In this document: positions 1-7,371 of the stretch, in pieces
Layout: every line of letters starts with the position of its first letter
Position numbering within the stretch: the first letter of the stretch is position 1
NCBI RefSeq assembly: GCF_965229315.1
Contig: NZ_CBDDJA010000002.1
Location: 3,782,001-3,846,000, forward strand
Source of the DNA: Pelomonas sp965229315
GTDB lineage: Bacteria; Pseudomonadota; Gammaproteobacteria; Burkholderiales; Burkholderiaceae_C
Direction of reading: 5' to 3'
DNA length: 64,000 nt
Made by a program: the position numbers and the translations under genes
The notes under the pieces: generated by a model
What the model was told of the DNA's origin: nothing
What the model saw: the letters and a program-made list of their open reading frames with translations, nothing else
Databases searched by the model: none

Positions 1-487
1 CGGCGCGGCGCAGCCAGGCCCACTGCAGCGCCAGCACGGCCAGCATCGCCACCGCGCCTGCCAGCCACAGCGCGGCGAAGCCCAGCGCCAGCTGTTGCGC
101 CGCGGGCGCGATGGCAGCCGCCAGCGGCAACACACCGAGCTGCGCGCGGGGCTGCGGCGTGGCCCTGGGTGCCGGTTCGACCCTGAGCGGCCGCACGTCG
201 GCCACCACCGCCACCGGCGCGACGGCCTGCAGCTGCACGACGGCGCCGGCATGGCCATCGGCCGGTGTGCCCGGCGCCGCGAGCGTCGCCAGGGTCGGCA
301 TGGCCGGCAGCAGCGGCAGGCTGGCGCTGACGACACCACCCAGCAGCGCCAGCCGCCACAACAGTTCCTGCGTGGCTGTGGCCAGGCGCCCGAGCAGGCC
401 CGCGCGTTCGGCCGCCCACAGCGCGCCGATCAGCAGGCTGCTGTGCAGCAGGTAGCTGCAGCCCCACGTCAACAAGGCGTCAGTCAT
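1..487 (-). CDS. M56 family (BlaR1-like) membrane peptidase, N-terminal part, cut by window edge
   Basis: The reading frame starts at the ATG at 487 and runs off the left edge after 162 codons, so only the N-terminus is visible. It begins MTDALLTWGCSYLLHSSL and shows hydrophobic segments near residues 5-22 and 40-60 and another near the cut, with an Ala/Pro/Val-rich loop between. This is the usual start of BlaR1/M56 sensors, in which transmembrane helices precede the cytoplasmic zinc protease domain; the HEXXH region lies outside the window. The start overlaps the stop of the BlaI-type repressor gene by 8 bases, so the pair is a translationally coupled operon. In known systems the M56 protease inactivates the BlaI repressor on sensing a signal. 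The signal here cannot be told from sequence. Confidence 0.75.
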   Translation of the reverse strand, partial: MTDALLTWGCSYLLHSSLLIGALWAAERAGLLGRLATATQELLWRLALLGGVVSASLPLLPAMPTLATLAAPGTPADGHAGAVVQLQAVAPVAVVADVRPLRVEPAPRATPQPRAQLGVLPLAAAIAPAAQQLALGFAALWLAGAVAMLAVLALQWAWLRRA

Positions 488-884
488 GGCGGGTGTCTCC
501 CTTGCGTTGTTTCAGCAGTGCCTGCAGCTCGGCAAGCTCGTTCGCGTTGACGCCACGCGCGTCCAGCAGGTGCGACACCAGCGCGCTGGCACGCCCCGCG
601 AACAGGCTGTCGACCAGGCTGCCCACCATGGAGCGCTGCACGTCGGCCTGCGTCACGCGCGGCGTGTACAGCAGCGCGCGGCCGTCGCGCCGGCTGGCGA
701 GCAGTCCGCGCTTCTCCAGCCGCGTCAGCAGCGTGGCCACCGTCGTGTGCGCCAGGTCGCGCTCGCCGCGCAAGGCCTCGGCCACCTCGGCCGTGCTGGC
801 CTCGCCGCGCGCCCACAGCACGCGCATCAGGCTGAGCTGCAGCTCGCTCAGCGACACGTCTCCGCTGCCGGTGTCGTCGTCCAT
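480..884 (-). CDS. BlaI/MecI/CopY family transcriptional repressor
   Basis: 134 residues, the usual length for the family. A winged-helix domain covers about residues 10-80: LSELQLSLMRVLWARGE, then a helix-turn-helix and the typical TTVATLLTRLEKRGLL recognition region. The C-terminal dimerisation part has the phenylalanine-containing SLVDSLFAGRASALVSHLL segment expected of BlaI-type repressors. It is first in an operon with the M56 membrane peptidase, which fits a repressor cleaved or released by its partner. Two TACA/TGTA dyads lie immediately upstream (892-923), so autoregulation is likely. There is no beta-lactamase gene in view; in Burkholderiales such pairs often control other envelope genes. 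Confidence 0.9.
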   Translation of the reverse strand: MDDDTGSGDVSLSELQLSLMRVLWARGEASTAEVAEALRGERDLAHTTVATLLTRLEKRGLLASRRDGRALLYTPRVTQADVQRSMVGSLVDSLFAGRASALVSHLLDARGVNANELAELQALLKQRKGDTRHD

Positions 885-891
885 GTCGAAT

Positions 892-923
892 CTTCTACAG
901 TTGTCGTACTACAAATGTAGAAG
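892..923 (-). promoter_or_regulatory. Tandem BlaI-type operator dyads upstream of blaI-like gene
   Basis: A perfect outer inverted repeat CTTCTACA...TGTAGAAG spans 892-923. Inside it are two dyads of the BlaI/MecI type: CTACA-AA-TGTAG at 909-920 (perfect) and CTACA-GT-TGTCG at 895-906 (one mismatch), with centres 14 bases apart. The block begins 8 bases before the repressor start codon. BlaI family operators have TACA/TGTA half-sites and usually overlap the promoter, so this is the expected autoregulatory site. The patch is clearly AT-richer than its surroundings. Confidence 0.7.
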
Positions 924-971
924 ATAAGACGCCCACGGCGCAAGTGGCTTTTGGCAGGCCGCGGGACAACC

Positions 972-1790
972 TCAGGGGAAGGTGATGCGATACACGCGCT
1001 TGCCTTCGCGCCAATACGACGGCGAATGGGTCACACGGATGTCCATCGCGGGCGAGTCGCCAAGGGTGTCGCCATCCTTGATGACGGCGCCCTTGTGGAT
1101 CAGGTAGGACGCGGTGTCGGCCACCATGCCGAACACGTCGGCGCCCGGCCTCCTGGCGTCGCGCGTTTCGATCTCCATCAGGCCGAAGGCGTCCAGGCCC
1201 TCGGTCGAGAGCGACCAGCCTTGCGCCCGGCTGCCGCTGAGCCGGAAGTTCACCCACAGCCACACCGGCGGCGACTCGCGCGAGATGTGCCGGCTCTGAT
1301 CGAGCACGGCCTGGCGCGACTGCAGGCTGGCAAGCCAGTAGCTGGCGATGGCGTTGTCGTCATCGTCCATCAGCGCAGCCACCATGTCGGTCAGCAGCAA
1401 GGCGGTGTCGAGCCGATCCAGGTCAAGGCCCATCAGCATCACCACCGCGTGCGCGCGGTGACGCCCGACGGCAGCACAGGCGTCTTGCCAGTACCACGCA
1501 CTGCGGCACAGGTCGTCCACCTGCCCTTTCGGCAGCGGTGCATCGATCAATCCGACCATCGCCGTACCACCGCGCGTGCGCAGCAGGATGGCTTGGCCAT
1601 CGCCGCCCTCCATGCCGTCGATGCGCACGCGCCCCTTCAGCCGCGCCTCGAGAGCCGCGCGGTAGGCGTCCGCCGCGGGCAGGCGAGGCTGCGCCAGCAA
1701 CACGAACGACAGCTTGTTGACCGCGTCAGGCGCGGCATGGCCGCTGACCGCCACACACAGCGCAATCAGGAAGGCAATGAATTGACGCAT
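972..1790 (-). CDS. DUF4261-like exported protein of unknown function
   Basis: 272 residues from the ATG at 1790; a GTG two codons upstream (1796) is an alternative, and neither has a strong ribosome site. Residues 1-20 form a signal peptide (MRQFIAFLIALCVAVSGHAA, cleavage after AHAA-like GHAA). The body begins NKLSFVLLAQPRLP and carries the alternating hydrophobic strands, the HAVVMLMGLDLD segment and the C-terminal DTLGDSPAMDIRV region that I associate with DUF4261. No catalytic motif is visible. It is followed on the same strand by nothing it clearly belongs with; the VOC gene upstream ends 12 bases before it and may share its transcript. The family assignment is from pattern memory only. 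Confidence 0.55.
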   Translation of the reverse strand: MRQFIAFLIALCVAVSGHAAPDAVNKLSFVLLAQPRLPAADAYRAALEARLKGRVRIDGMEGGDGQAILLRTRGGTAMVGLIDAPLPKGQVDDLCRSAWYWQDACAAVGRHRAHAVVMLMGLDLDRLDTALLLTDMVAALMDDDDNAIASYWLASLQSRQAVLDQSRHISRESPPVWLWVNFRLSGSRAQGWSLSTEGLDAFGLMEIETRDARRPGADVFGMVADTASYLIHKGAVIKDGDTLGDSPAMDIRVTHSPSYWREGKRVYRITFP

Positions 1791-1802
1791 CGTCACGCCA
1801 GC

Positions 1803-2255
1803 CTACACGGGCGGGTTGCGCAACCGCTGGCTGAACCACCACAGGTGGCCGTCCGGGTCGATGCAGCCATAGCTGCGGTCGCACCAGTAGTCGGCGCCAT
1901 AGTCGTTGTCGGCCAGTTCGCAGGTCACGCGCGCGCCTTCAGCGCGGGCCCGGGCGCAGTGCGCGTCCACGTCGTCAACGTACAGGAACAGGCTCTGCGT
2001 GTTGGCGCCGCCAACGGTCGCCGGCGCGCGCCCCGGCACGCCGAAGCGCACCTCGCGCGCCGCGCTGCCCTCGGTGACCATGACGATGGCCTCGCCATAG
2101 CGGATCTCGCTGTGCATGACGCTGCCGTCCGGCGCGTCGACGACGATCTCCACCGTGAAGCCGAACGCGCGCTGGTACCAGGCGATGGCCTTGCGCGCGT
2201 CCTCGCAGTACAGCGCCGACGACAGGCGCGGCCAGCCGGGTGGGGTGGGTTTCAT
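1803..2255 (-). CDS. VOC (glyoxalase/bleomycin-resistance) superfamily protein, PhnB-like
   Basis: 150 residues from the ATG at 2255, which follows a GGGAGA ribosome site; the longer open frame to 2318 has no such site and its extra residues look non-coding. The fold is typical: YCEDARKAIAWYQRAFGF at the start, IRYGEAIVMVTE in the middle, then SLFLYVDDVDAHCARARAEGA and a C-terminal IDPDGHLWWFSQ motif, where metal-ligand or substrate residues usually sit. Paired beta-alpha-beta-beta-beta units are evident. Members range from lyases to binding proteins, so no reaction can be assigned. It is probably cotranscribed with the DUF4261 gene 12 bases downstream. Confidence 0.85.
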   Translation of the reverse strand: MKPTPPGWPRLSSALYCEDARKAIAWYQRAFGFTVEIVVDAPDGSVMHSEIRYGEAIVMVTEGSAAREVRFGVPGRAPATVGGANTQSLFLYVDDVDAHCARARAEGARVTCELADNDYGADYWCDRSYGCIDPDGHLWWFSQRLRNPPV

Positions 2256-2430
2256 CGCGGTCTCCCAGGAGCTTCGGTGCGGTGCCATCGTCGCACCGCC
2301 CAGCGTGCGCCGCCACACGAACCGGCTCGCGGCCTGCGCCCCGCTTGCGCACGCGGCCCGAAGACCCGAGCCGGCGGCGGGCCCCGGACGGCTGCGGACC
2401 TGCGCGCGTCACGCCGGCCCTGACGGGGGC

Positions 2431-3648
2431 TCACCTCTTGTGCAACACCTTCGCCACCGGGTTGGGTCGCAGCCGGTACGCATCCGGCATGCCCGAACCC
2501 AGCAGCGGGCGCAGGTACAGGCGGAAGGCGTCGGTCACGTCGGTGCCGGCGTCGTTGATGAAGTGGCTCTCCATCGTGCGCGTCTTGCCGGCGACGGTCG
2601 CCAGCGGCAGCAGTTCGTAGTCCACCGAGTAGTGGCCCACGCGCTGGATGGACACCGAGCCATCGCGGTCGCCGTGGAAGGCGTATTGCACGGCTTTCTC
2701 GCCGACCTCGCGGGCCTCGCGCGCGTCCACGTCGCTGACGCAGCCGAGGAAGCTGCGCTGCAGGTAGCCGAAGGTGTCGCCGCGCACGCGCTTGATGCCG
2801 AGCTTGGCCTTGATCTCCTCGCACAGCAGGTCGGCCAGCGCGCCGGTGCCGCTGAGCTGCACGTTGCCGTGCGAGTCGCGCTCCAGGTCACCGGCGAGTT
2901 TGGACAGCATGGGCGTGCCGGCCGCGTCGTGGATGCCCTCGCTGACGGCGATGACGCAGCGGCCGTAGCGCTCGTGCGTGGCCTTCACGTCGTGCAGGAA
3001 GCGCGCGGTGTCGAAGGCGCGCTCGGGCAGGTAGATGAGGTGCGGGCCGTCGTCGTCGAACTTCTTGCCCAGCGCTGCCGCGGCGGTCAGGAAACCGGCG
3101 TGGCGGCCCATGACGACGCCGACGTAGACGCCGGGCAGCGCCGCGTTGTCGAGGTTGGCGCCGGCAAAGGCCTGGGCCACGAAGCGCGCCGCGGAGGCGT
3201 AGCCCGGCGTGTGGTCGTTGCCGACGAGGTCGTTGTCGATGGTCTTGGGGATGTGGATGCAGCGCAGCGGGAAGCCCGCCGCGGCGGCCTCTTCCGACAC
3301 GATGCGCACCACGTCGGACGAGTCGTTGCCGCCGATGTTGAAGAAGTGCGTGATGCCGTGCGCCTGCAGCACCTTGAAGATCTCGCGGCAGTAGGCGGCG
3401 TCGGGCTTGTCGCGCGTGGAGCCCAGCGCGGACGACGGCGTGCCCGCCACCAGTTCCAGGTTGTGGCTGGTTTCCTGCGTCAGGTCGACGAAGTCCTCGC
3501 CCACGATGCCGCGCACGCCGTGGCGCGCGCCATAGACCTTGCCCACACCGGCCTGGCGGCGCGCTTCGAGCACGACGCCGACGAGGCTCTGGTTGATGAC
3601 GGCGGTGGGGCCGCCACCCTGGGCGACGAGGATCTTGGCGAGGCTCAT
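2431..3648 (-). CDS. pfp: 6-phosphofructokinase, probably pyrophosphate-dependent
   Basis: 405 residues with an AGGAG ribosome site before the ATG. It phosphorylates fructose 6-phosphate in glycolysis. The phosphofructokinase signatures are present: GGGPTAVINQS near residue 10, GGNDSSD at 106-112, PKTIDND with Lys135, and MGRHAGF. The Lys in PKTIDND (ATP enzymes have PGTIDND) and the Asp109 after GGN argue for pyrophosphate as donor. Odd point: Asn108 sits where most enzymes have the metal-associated Asp of GGD. The gene stands alone, with the LysR gene 39 bases upstream. pyk and pgk are also in the window (55-60 kb) but far away. Confidence 0.88.
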   Translation of the reverse strand: MSLAKILVAQGGGPTAVINQSLVGVVLEARRQAGVGKVYGARHGVRGIVGEDFVDLTQETSHNLELVAGTPSSALGSTRDKPDAAYCREIFKVLQAHGITHFFNIGGNDSSDVVRIVSEEAAAAGFPLRCIHIPKTIDNDLVGNDHTPGYASAARFVAQAFAGANLDNAALPGVYVGVVMGRHAGFLTAAAALGKKFDDDGPHLIYLPERAFDTARFLHDVKATHERYGRCVIAVSEGIHDAAGTPMLSKLAGDLERDSHGNVQLSGTGALADLLCEEIKAKLGIKRVRGDTFGYLQRSFLGCVSDVDAREAREVGEKAVQYAFHGDRDGSVSIQRVGHYSVDYELLPLATVAGKTRTMESHFINDAGTDVTDAFRLYLRPLLGSGMPDAYRLRPNPVAKVLHKR

Positions 3649-3687
3649 GGGCGCTCCTGGCTGGCGACTCGGACGGGCAGTTTAGGG

Positions 3688-4602
3688 TCAGCCGCAGGGC
3701 GACGCGGGCGCCAGCGACGCCAGCAGCGAAGCCGCGCCCGGCGTGAGGTCGTCAACACTGCCGAAGCAGACCAGCAGCTGCCGCGCGGCCCAATCCTGCG
3801 CCAGCGGCCGCACGCGCACGCCCGGGCTGGCCAGGCGCTCGGCCGCCAGCGCCGGCACGACGGCCACGCCGACGCCGCAGGCGACCAGGCGCAGCAGCGC
3901 GCCGAAGCCCTGCACCTGCACGCGGTGGTGCAGGCCGCGGCCCTGCTGCATCGCCTGCGCATGCAGGAAACGGCTGAGCCCGGCCTCCGCCGGCAGGCCC
4001 ACGAAGGGCTGCTGCAGCAGGTCGGCGAAGGCGATGCCACCCCGGCCCCCACCGAAGCGCCGGGACCATGCGGCGGGCAACGCGGCCACGAGACGGTCCT
4101 CCCGGAACGGCCGCGTCTGCAGGCCGGTGGTGGCGACGTAGTCCGCCACGATGCCGAGATCAGCCCGCTCCTGGCGCATCGCGAACAGCACGTCGGGGCT
4201 CTGCAGCTCGCGCAGTTCGACGTCGATGTCCGGGTGGGCGGCCAGGAACGGCCCCAGCAGCGGCGGCAGATGCTCGCTGATCGCGGCCGTGTTGCCCAGC
4301 ACGCGCACGGTGCTGCGCACACCGTGGGCGTGGGCCGCCATGCTGGCGTGCAAAGCCTCCATCTCGCGCTGCAACCGGCCGGCGTGGCGCAGCAGCGTGC
4401 GGCCGGCGTCGGTCAGCGTGATGCCGGTCTTGGCGCGCTGCATCAGCGCAGCGCCGACGGCGCGCTCCAGGCCCTGCAGGCGCTCGCTGGCCGCCGCCAG
4501 CGACAGGTGCACCGCGCGTGCGCCGGCCGTGATCGTGCCGCCCTCGGCCACGGCGGCGAACAGGCGCAGGTCGAAAGGATCGATGCGGTAGTGCGGATTC
4601 AT
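3688..4602 (-). CDS. LysR-family transcriptional regulator
   Basis: 304 residues from the ATG at 4602; the much longer frame to 5172 is an artefact of high GC running over the divergent gene. The winged helix-turn-helix is at about residues 8-65 (DLRLFAAVAEGGTITAGARA, then SLAAASERLQGLERAVG), followed by a LysR substrate domain from about 95 to 295 (VRVLGNTAAISEHLPP; CGVGVAVVPALAAERL). It is divergent from the TauE-type transporter gene, with 66 bases between the starts, the classic layout of a LysR protein controlling its neighbour. The effector is unknown. The substrate domain resembles regulators of sulfonate or organic anion genes only loosely. Confidence 0.88.
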   Translation of the reverse strand: MNPHYRIDPFDLRLFAAVAEGGTITAGARAVHLSLAAASERLQGLERAVGAALMQRAKTGITLTDAGRTLLRHAGRLQREMEALHASMAAHAHGVRSTVRVLGNTAAISEHLPPLLGPFLAAHPDIDVELRELQSPDVLFAMRQERADLGIVADYVATTGLQTRPFREDRLVAALPAAWSRRFGGGRGGIAFADLLQQPFVGLPAEAGLSRFLHAQAMQQGRGLHHRVQVQGFGALLRLVACGVGVAVVPALAAERLASPGVRVRPLAQDWAARQLLVCFGSVDDLTPGAASLLASLAPASPCG

Positions 4603-4604
4603 GC

Positions 4605-4619
4605 TTCGCAAGCCCCGAA
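4605..4619. promoter_or_regulatory. Possible LysR box (T-N11-A dyad) between lysR-like gene and transporter
   Basis: TTCG at 4605-4608 and CGAA at 4616-4619 form a dyad with a 7-base centre and contain a T-N11-A, the LysR-type core. It lies just 3 bases before the regulator's start codon and about 50 bases before the transporter gene. Such short dyads occur by chance in GC-rich DNA, so this is only a candidate. Confidence 0.3.
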
Positions 4620-4668
4620 GGATATCCACGGCCCTGCGTGATGGACGGCATGCCTGCGGGCACCGACG

Positions 4669-5445
4669 ATGGCCGGCATGGATCACATCGAATGGCTGTC
4701 GGCCGGCGTGCTGGGCTGGGTGGCGCTGACGTTCGCGCTGGCCGGCATCGTCAAGGGCGTGTCCGGCATGGGGCTGCCCACGCTGGCGATGGCGCTGCTG
4801 AGCCTGCGCCTGCCCGCGGCGCAGTCGGCCGCGCTGATGCTGCTGCCGGCGCTGCTGACGAACGTGGCGCAGTGCATGGGTTCGCACGGCGGCGAGCTGC
4901 TGCGCCGGCTGTGGCCGCTGTGGACCGGGCTGGTGCTGGGCACGCTGTTCGGGCCGCTGCCAGGGCTGGCCTCGGGCAGCGGCAGCGTGCGCGCGGCGCT
5001 GGGCGTCGTGCTGGTGGGCTACGGCCTGTTCGGGCTGGCACGGCCGGCGCTGCCGCAGCCCGGGCGGCACGAGGCTTGGCTGGGCGCGCTGGCCGGCCTG
5101 CTGGGCGGCATGCTGAGCGCGGCCACCGGCGTGTTCGTCGTGCCGCTGGTGCCCTTCCTGCAGTCGCTGCAACTGCGGCGGCCGGCGCTGATCCAGGCGC
5201 TGGGCATCAGCTTCATGCTCGCATCAATGTCGCTGGCCGCGCGCCTCGGCGGCCTGGATGCGGCGGCACCGCCGGATGCCCTGGCAGCCGGCGTCGCGCT
5301 GCTCGCGGCCTTTGCCGGCATGGGGCTGGGCGCCCGGCTGCGGGACCGGCTGCCGGCGCTGGTGTTCCAGCGGGCGCTGTACGCGGTCTTCCTGCTGCTG
5401 GGCGTGCTGATGCTCGCGCGTTACTTCGCCATCGCCGCCTTGTAG
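4669..5445 (+). CDS. TauE/SafE family sulfite/organosulfur-type membrane exporter
   Basis: 258 residues and about eight hydrophobic segments, the family's usual size. The first helix has the GIVKGVSGMGLPTLAMALL repeat motif, and the second half repeats it (AGLLGGMLSAATGVFVVPLVPFLQSL), reflecting the internal duplication of TauE/SafE proteins. Characterised members move sulfite, sulfoacetate or other small anions across the inner membrane; the substrate here is unknown. The ATG at 4669 and one three codons on are equally plausible. It is divergent from a LysR gene that probably regulates it, and its 3' end overlaps the convergent HD gene by 25 bases. Confidence 0.85.
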   Translation: MAGMDHIEWLSAGVLGWVALTFALAGIVKGVSGMGLPTLAMALLSLRLPAAQSAALMLLPALLTNVAQCMGSHGGELLRRLWPLWTGLVLGTLFGPLPGLASGSGSVRAALGVVLVGYGLFGLARPALPQPGRHEAWLGALAGLLGGMLSAATGVFVVPLVPFLQSLQLRRPALIQALGISFMLASMSLAARLGGLDAAAPPDALAAGVALLAAFAGMGLGARLRDRLPALVFQRALYAVFLLLGVLMLARYFAIAAL

Positions 5446-5999
5446 ATGGACTGGCGCGGCTGCGCCATCAGGCGGCGCAGCATGGGCTCGAAGAAGGCCA
5501 GCGGCAGCGCCTCGGCCTCGGGGTCGAACGCGGGGTTGTCATAGCGCTCGACGAACTCGGCCGTGCGCGCGTAGTGCGGGTGGCCCTCGAACTGGTCGCG
5601 CAGGTGGCGGTCCAGGCCGATGTGGTGGAAGAAGTTGTGGCCCTGGAAGATGCCGTGCTGCTGCACCATCCACAGGTTGGCCTCGGTCACGAAGGGCTTG
5701 AGGATGGCCGCGGCGATGTCCGGGTGGTTGAAGCTGCCCAGCGTGTCGCCGATGTCGTGCAGCAGCGCGCAGCAGACGTACTCCTCGTCGCGGCCGTCGC
5801 GGTGCGCCAGCGTGGCGGTCTGCAGGCAGTGGGTCAGCCGGTCCACGGGGAAGCCGCCGAAGTCGCCGTCCAGCAACCGCAGATGGGCCAGCACGCGGTC
5901 GGGCAGCGTGTGGGCCATGCGCATGGCCTCGGGCACGATGGCCGCCCAGTCCTCGCGGCTGCTCTCGTCCATGCGGGTGAAGGTGGCGCGTGCGTTCAT
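5421..5999 (-). CDS. HD-domain protein (phosphohydrolase or diiron-oxygenase type)
   Basis: 192 residues from the ATG at 5999, preceded by GGAGA; the longer frame to 6209 runs into the permease gene and is rejected. The HD motif is LLHDIGD near residue 87, with an earlier His in RLTHCLQTATLAHRDG and later histidines in VQQHGIFQGHNFFHHIG, and a closing ERYDNPAFDP. That spacing of His and Asp resembles both metal-dependent phosphohydrolases and the HD-fold diiron oxygenases (PhnZ and inositol oxygenase group). I cannot choose between them. Its 3' end overlaps the TauE-type gene; upstream is the end of the export operon. Confidence 0.75.
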   Translation of the reverse strand: MNARATFTRMDESSREDWAAIVPEAMRMAHTLPDRVLAHLRLLDGDFGGFPVDRLTHCLQTATLAHRDGRDEEYVCCALLHDIGDTLGSFNHPDIAAAILKPFVTEANLWMVQQHGIFQGHNFFHHIGLDRHLRDQFEGHPHYARTAEFVERYDNPAFDPEAEALPLAFFEPMLRRLMAQPRQSIYKAAMAK

Positions 6000-6075
6000 G
6001 GCGGTCTCCGGCGTCTGGTTTTGCGCCGATTCTGCGACCCGCCGCAGCGCGGCGCTGTCGCGTCGGGCACTCCCT

Positions 6076-7371
6076 TCAACCGCGCAGCGCCGCCACCGGC
6101 GCCAGCCGCGCGGCGCGGCGGGCCGGCACCCAGACGGCCACCTGACCCAGCAGCCACAGCGCCACGGCGCTGACGGGCAGGTAGATCCACGGCAGGCGGG
6201 GCAGCTCATAGCTTTGCATCAGCAGGTGGCTCAGGCCCATGGCGCCGGCCAGGCCGATGGCGATGCCAGTGGTGGTCAGCAGCAGGTTCTCGAGCTGGAA
6301 GTAGCGCAGGATCTGGCCCTGGGTCGCGCCCAGCGCGCGGCGCGTGCCGATCATGCGGGTGCGTTGCTGCACCCAGAAGCTTGCCAGGCCGACGATGCCC
6401 ATGGCCGTGACCAGCAGCAGCGCCGCGCAGACGCCGGCCATCAGCCAGGCCATCGCGCGATCCTGCGCGTAGAAGGCATCGCGCATCTCGGTCAGCGTGC
6501 GGGCGCGCGTGACGACACGCGTGGCATCCACGGCTTCGAGCGCGGCGGTCGCCGCCTTGATCAGCGCCTCGCGTTGCGCGGCGTCGGTGCGCACCAGGTA
6601 GACGTTACCGCCGCGTACCGGCAGCATCATCGCGTAGCCCCCCTCGGGCTGCGCGCGGTGCAGGCGGGGGTGGGTCAGCGTCTCGACGATGCCGACGACC
6701 GTGGCCGGCGACGAGCCGAACACGTAGATCGTGCGGCCCAGCGCCGACGCGCCGGGGAAGAACTTGTCCGCCAGCGTCTTGTTGATGATGACCTGGCCGA
6801 TGTGCGGGTCAGGCTCGCTGAAAACCTTGTTGCTGTCGAGAATCTCATTGGCCGTGAAGTTGCGGCCCTCGACAAGCTTGAGGCCGAGGGTGGGCAGCAT
6901 CTGCTCGTCGGCCAGGTACTGCGACACGTTGACGCGCAGGCCCCGGTCATCGGGCTCCTGCGACACGTTGCTGTTGCTGCTGTTGTCGTAGTAGACGAGC
7001 TGGTTGACCTTGGTGGCCGCCTTCACGCCGGGCAGGGCGCGCAGCAGCGCCAGGTCCGCACTGGCGATGCCGGCCGCGCGCTCGGGCGGCACGGCCTTGC
7101 TGCCGCGCAGTTCCAGCATGACGATCTCGGGCTCGGCCAGCCCGCTGCGGGCGTTGAGGAAGTCGGCCCGGGTCTGGATCAGGTGCAGCGCGTTGGTGAC
7201 GATGGTGCAGGTCAGCGCCACCTCCAGCACGATGAGGCCGGCCGCGATGCGGTGGCGGCGCAGCGTGGACAGGATGGGCCGCAGGTCCAGCAGCATCACG
7301 TGCAGGGCTGCGAGCAGGCCGCCGCGTGAGGGCGAGGACGCAAGCGCCGGGGAAGCGAGGGAAGTAGACAT
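6076..7371 (-). CDS. FtsX/MacB-type ABC transporter permease (second of two)
   Basis: 431 residues starting at the ATG at 7371, which overlaps the stop of the preceding permease in a TGATG junction. One helix near residues 40-62 (AGLIVLEVALTCTIVTNAL) is followed by a large periplasmic MacB-like domain, then three helices from about 300, with the FtsX motif RTRMIGTRRALGATQGQILRYFQLEN between the first two. Only the long open frame to 7989 would suggest more, and that part is out of phase with the first permease. It is last in a five-gene operon for a MacB-like efflux or export system. The substrate is unknown. Confidence 0.85.
   Translation of the reverse strand: MSTSLASPALASSPSRGGLLAALHVMLLDLRPILSTLRRHRIAAGLIVLEVALTCTIVTNALHLIQTRADFLNARSGLAEPEIVMLELRGSKAVPPERAAGIASADLALLRALPGVKAATKVNQLVYYDNSSNSNVSQEPDDRGLRVNVSQYLADEQMLPTLGLKLVEGRNFTANEILDSNKVFSEPDPHIGQVIINKTLADKFFPGASALGRTIYVFGSSPATVVGIVETLTHPRLHRAQPEGGYAMMLPVRGGNVYLVRTDAAQREALIKAATAALEAVDATRVVTRARTLTEMRDAFYAQDRAMAWLMAGVCAALLLVTAMGIVGLASFWVQQRTRMIGTRRALGATQGQILRYFQLENLLLTTTGIAIGLAGAMGLSHLLMQSYELPRLPWIYLPVSAVALWLLGQVAVWVPARRAARLAPVAALRG

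Noticed and set aside
2116..4641. A plus-strand open frame of 841 codons
   Set aside because: It lies opposite the phosphofructokinase and LysR genes, which have clear families and ribosome sites.
3688..5172. Extended N-terminus of the LysR gene (494 codons)
   Set aside because: The extra part is antisense to the TauE-type gene; the LysR domain starts at the ATG at 4602.
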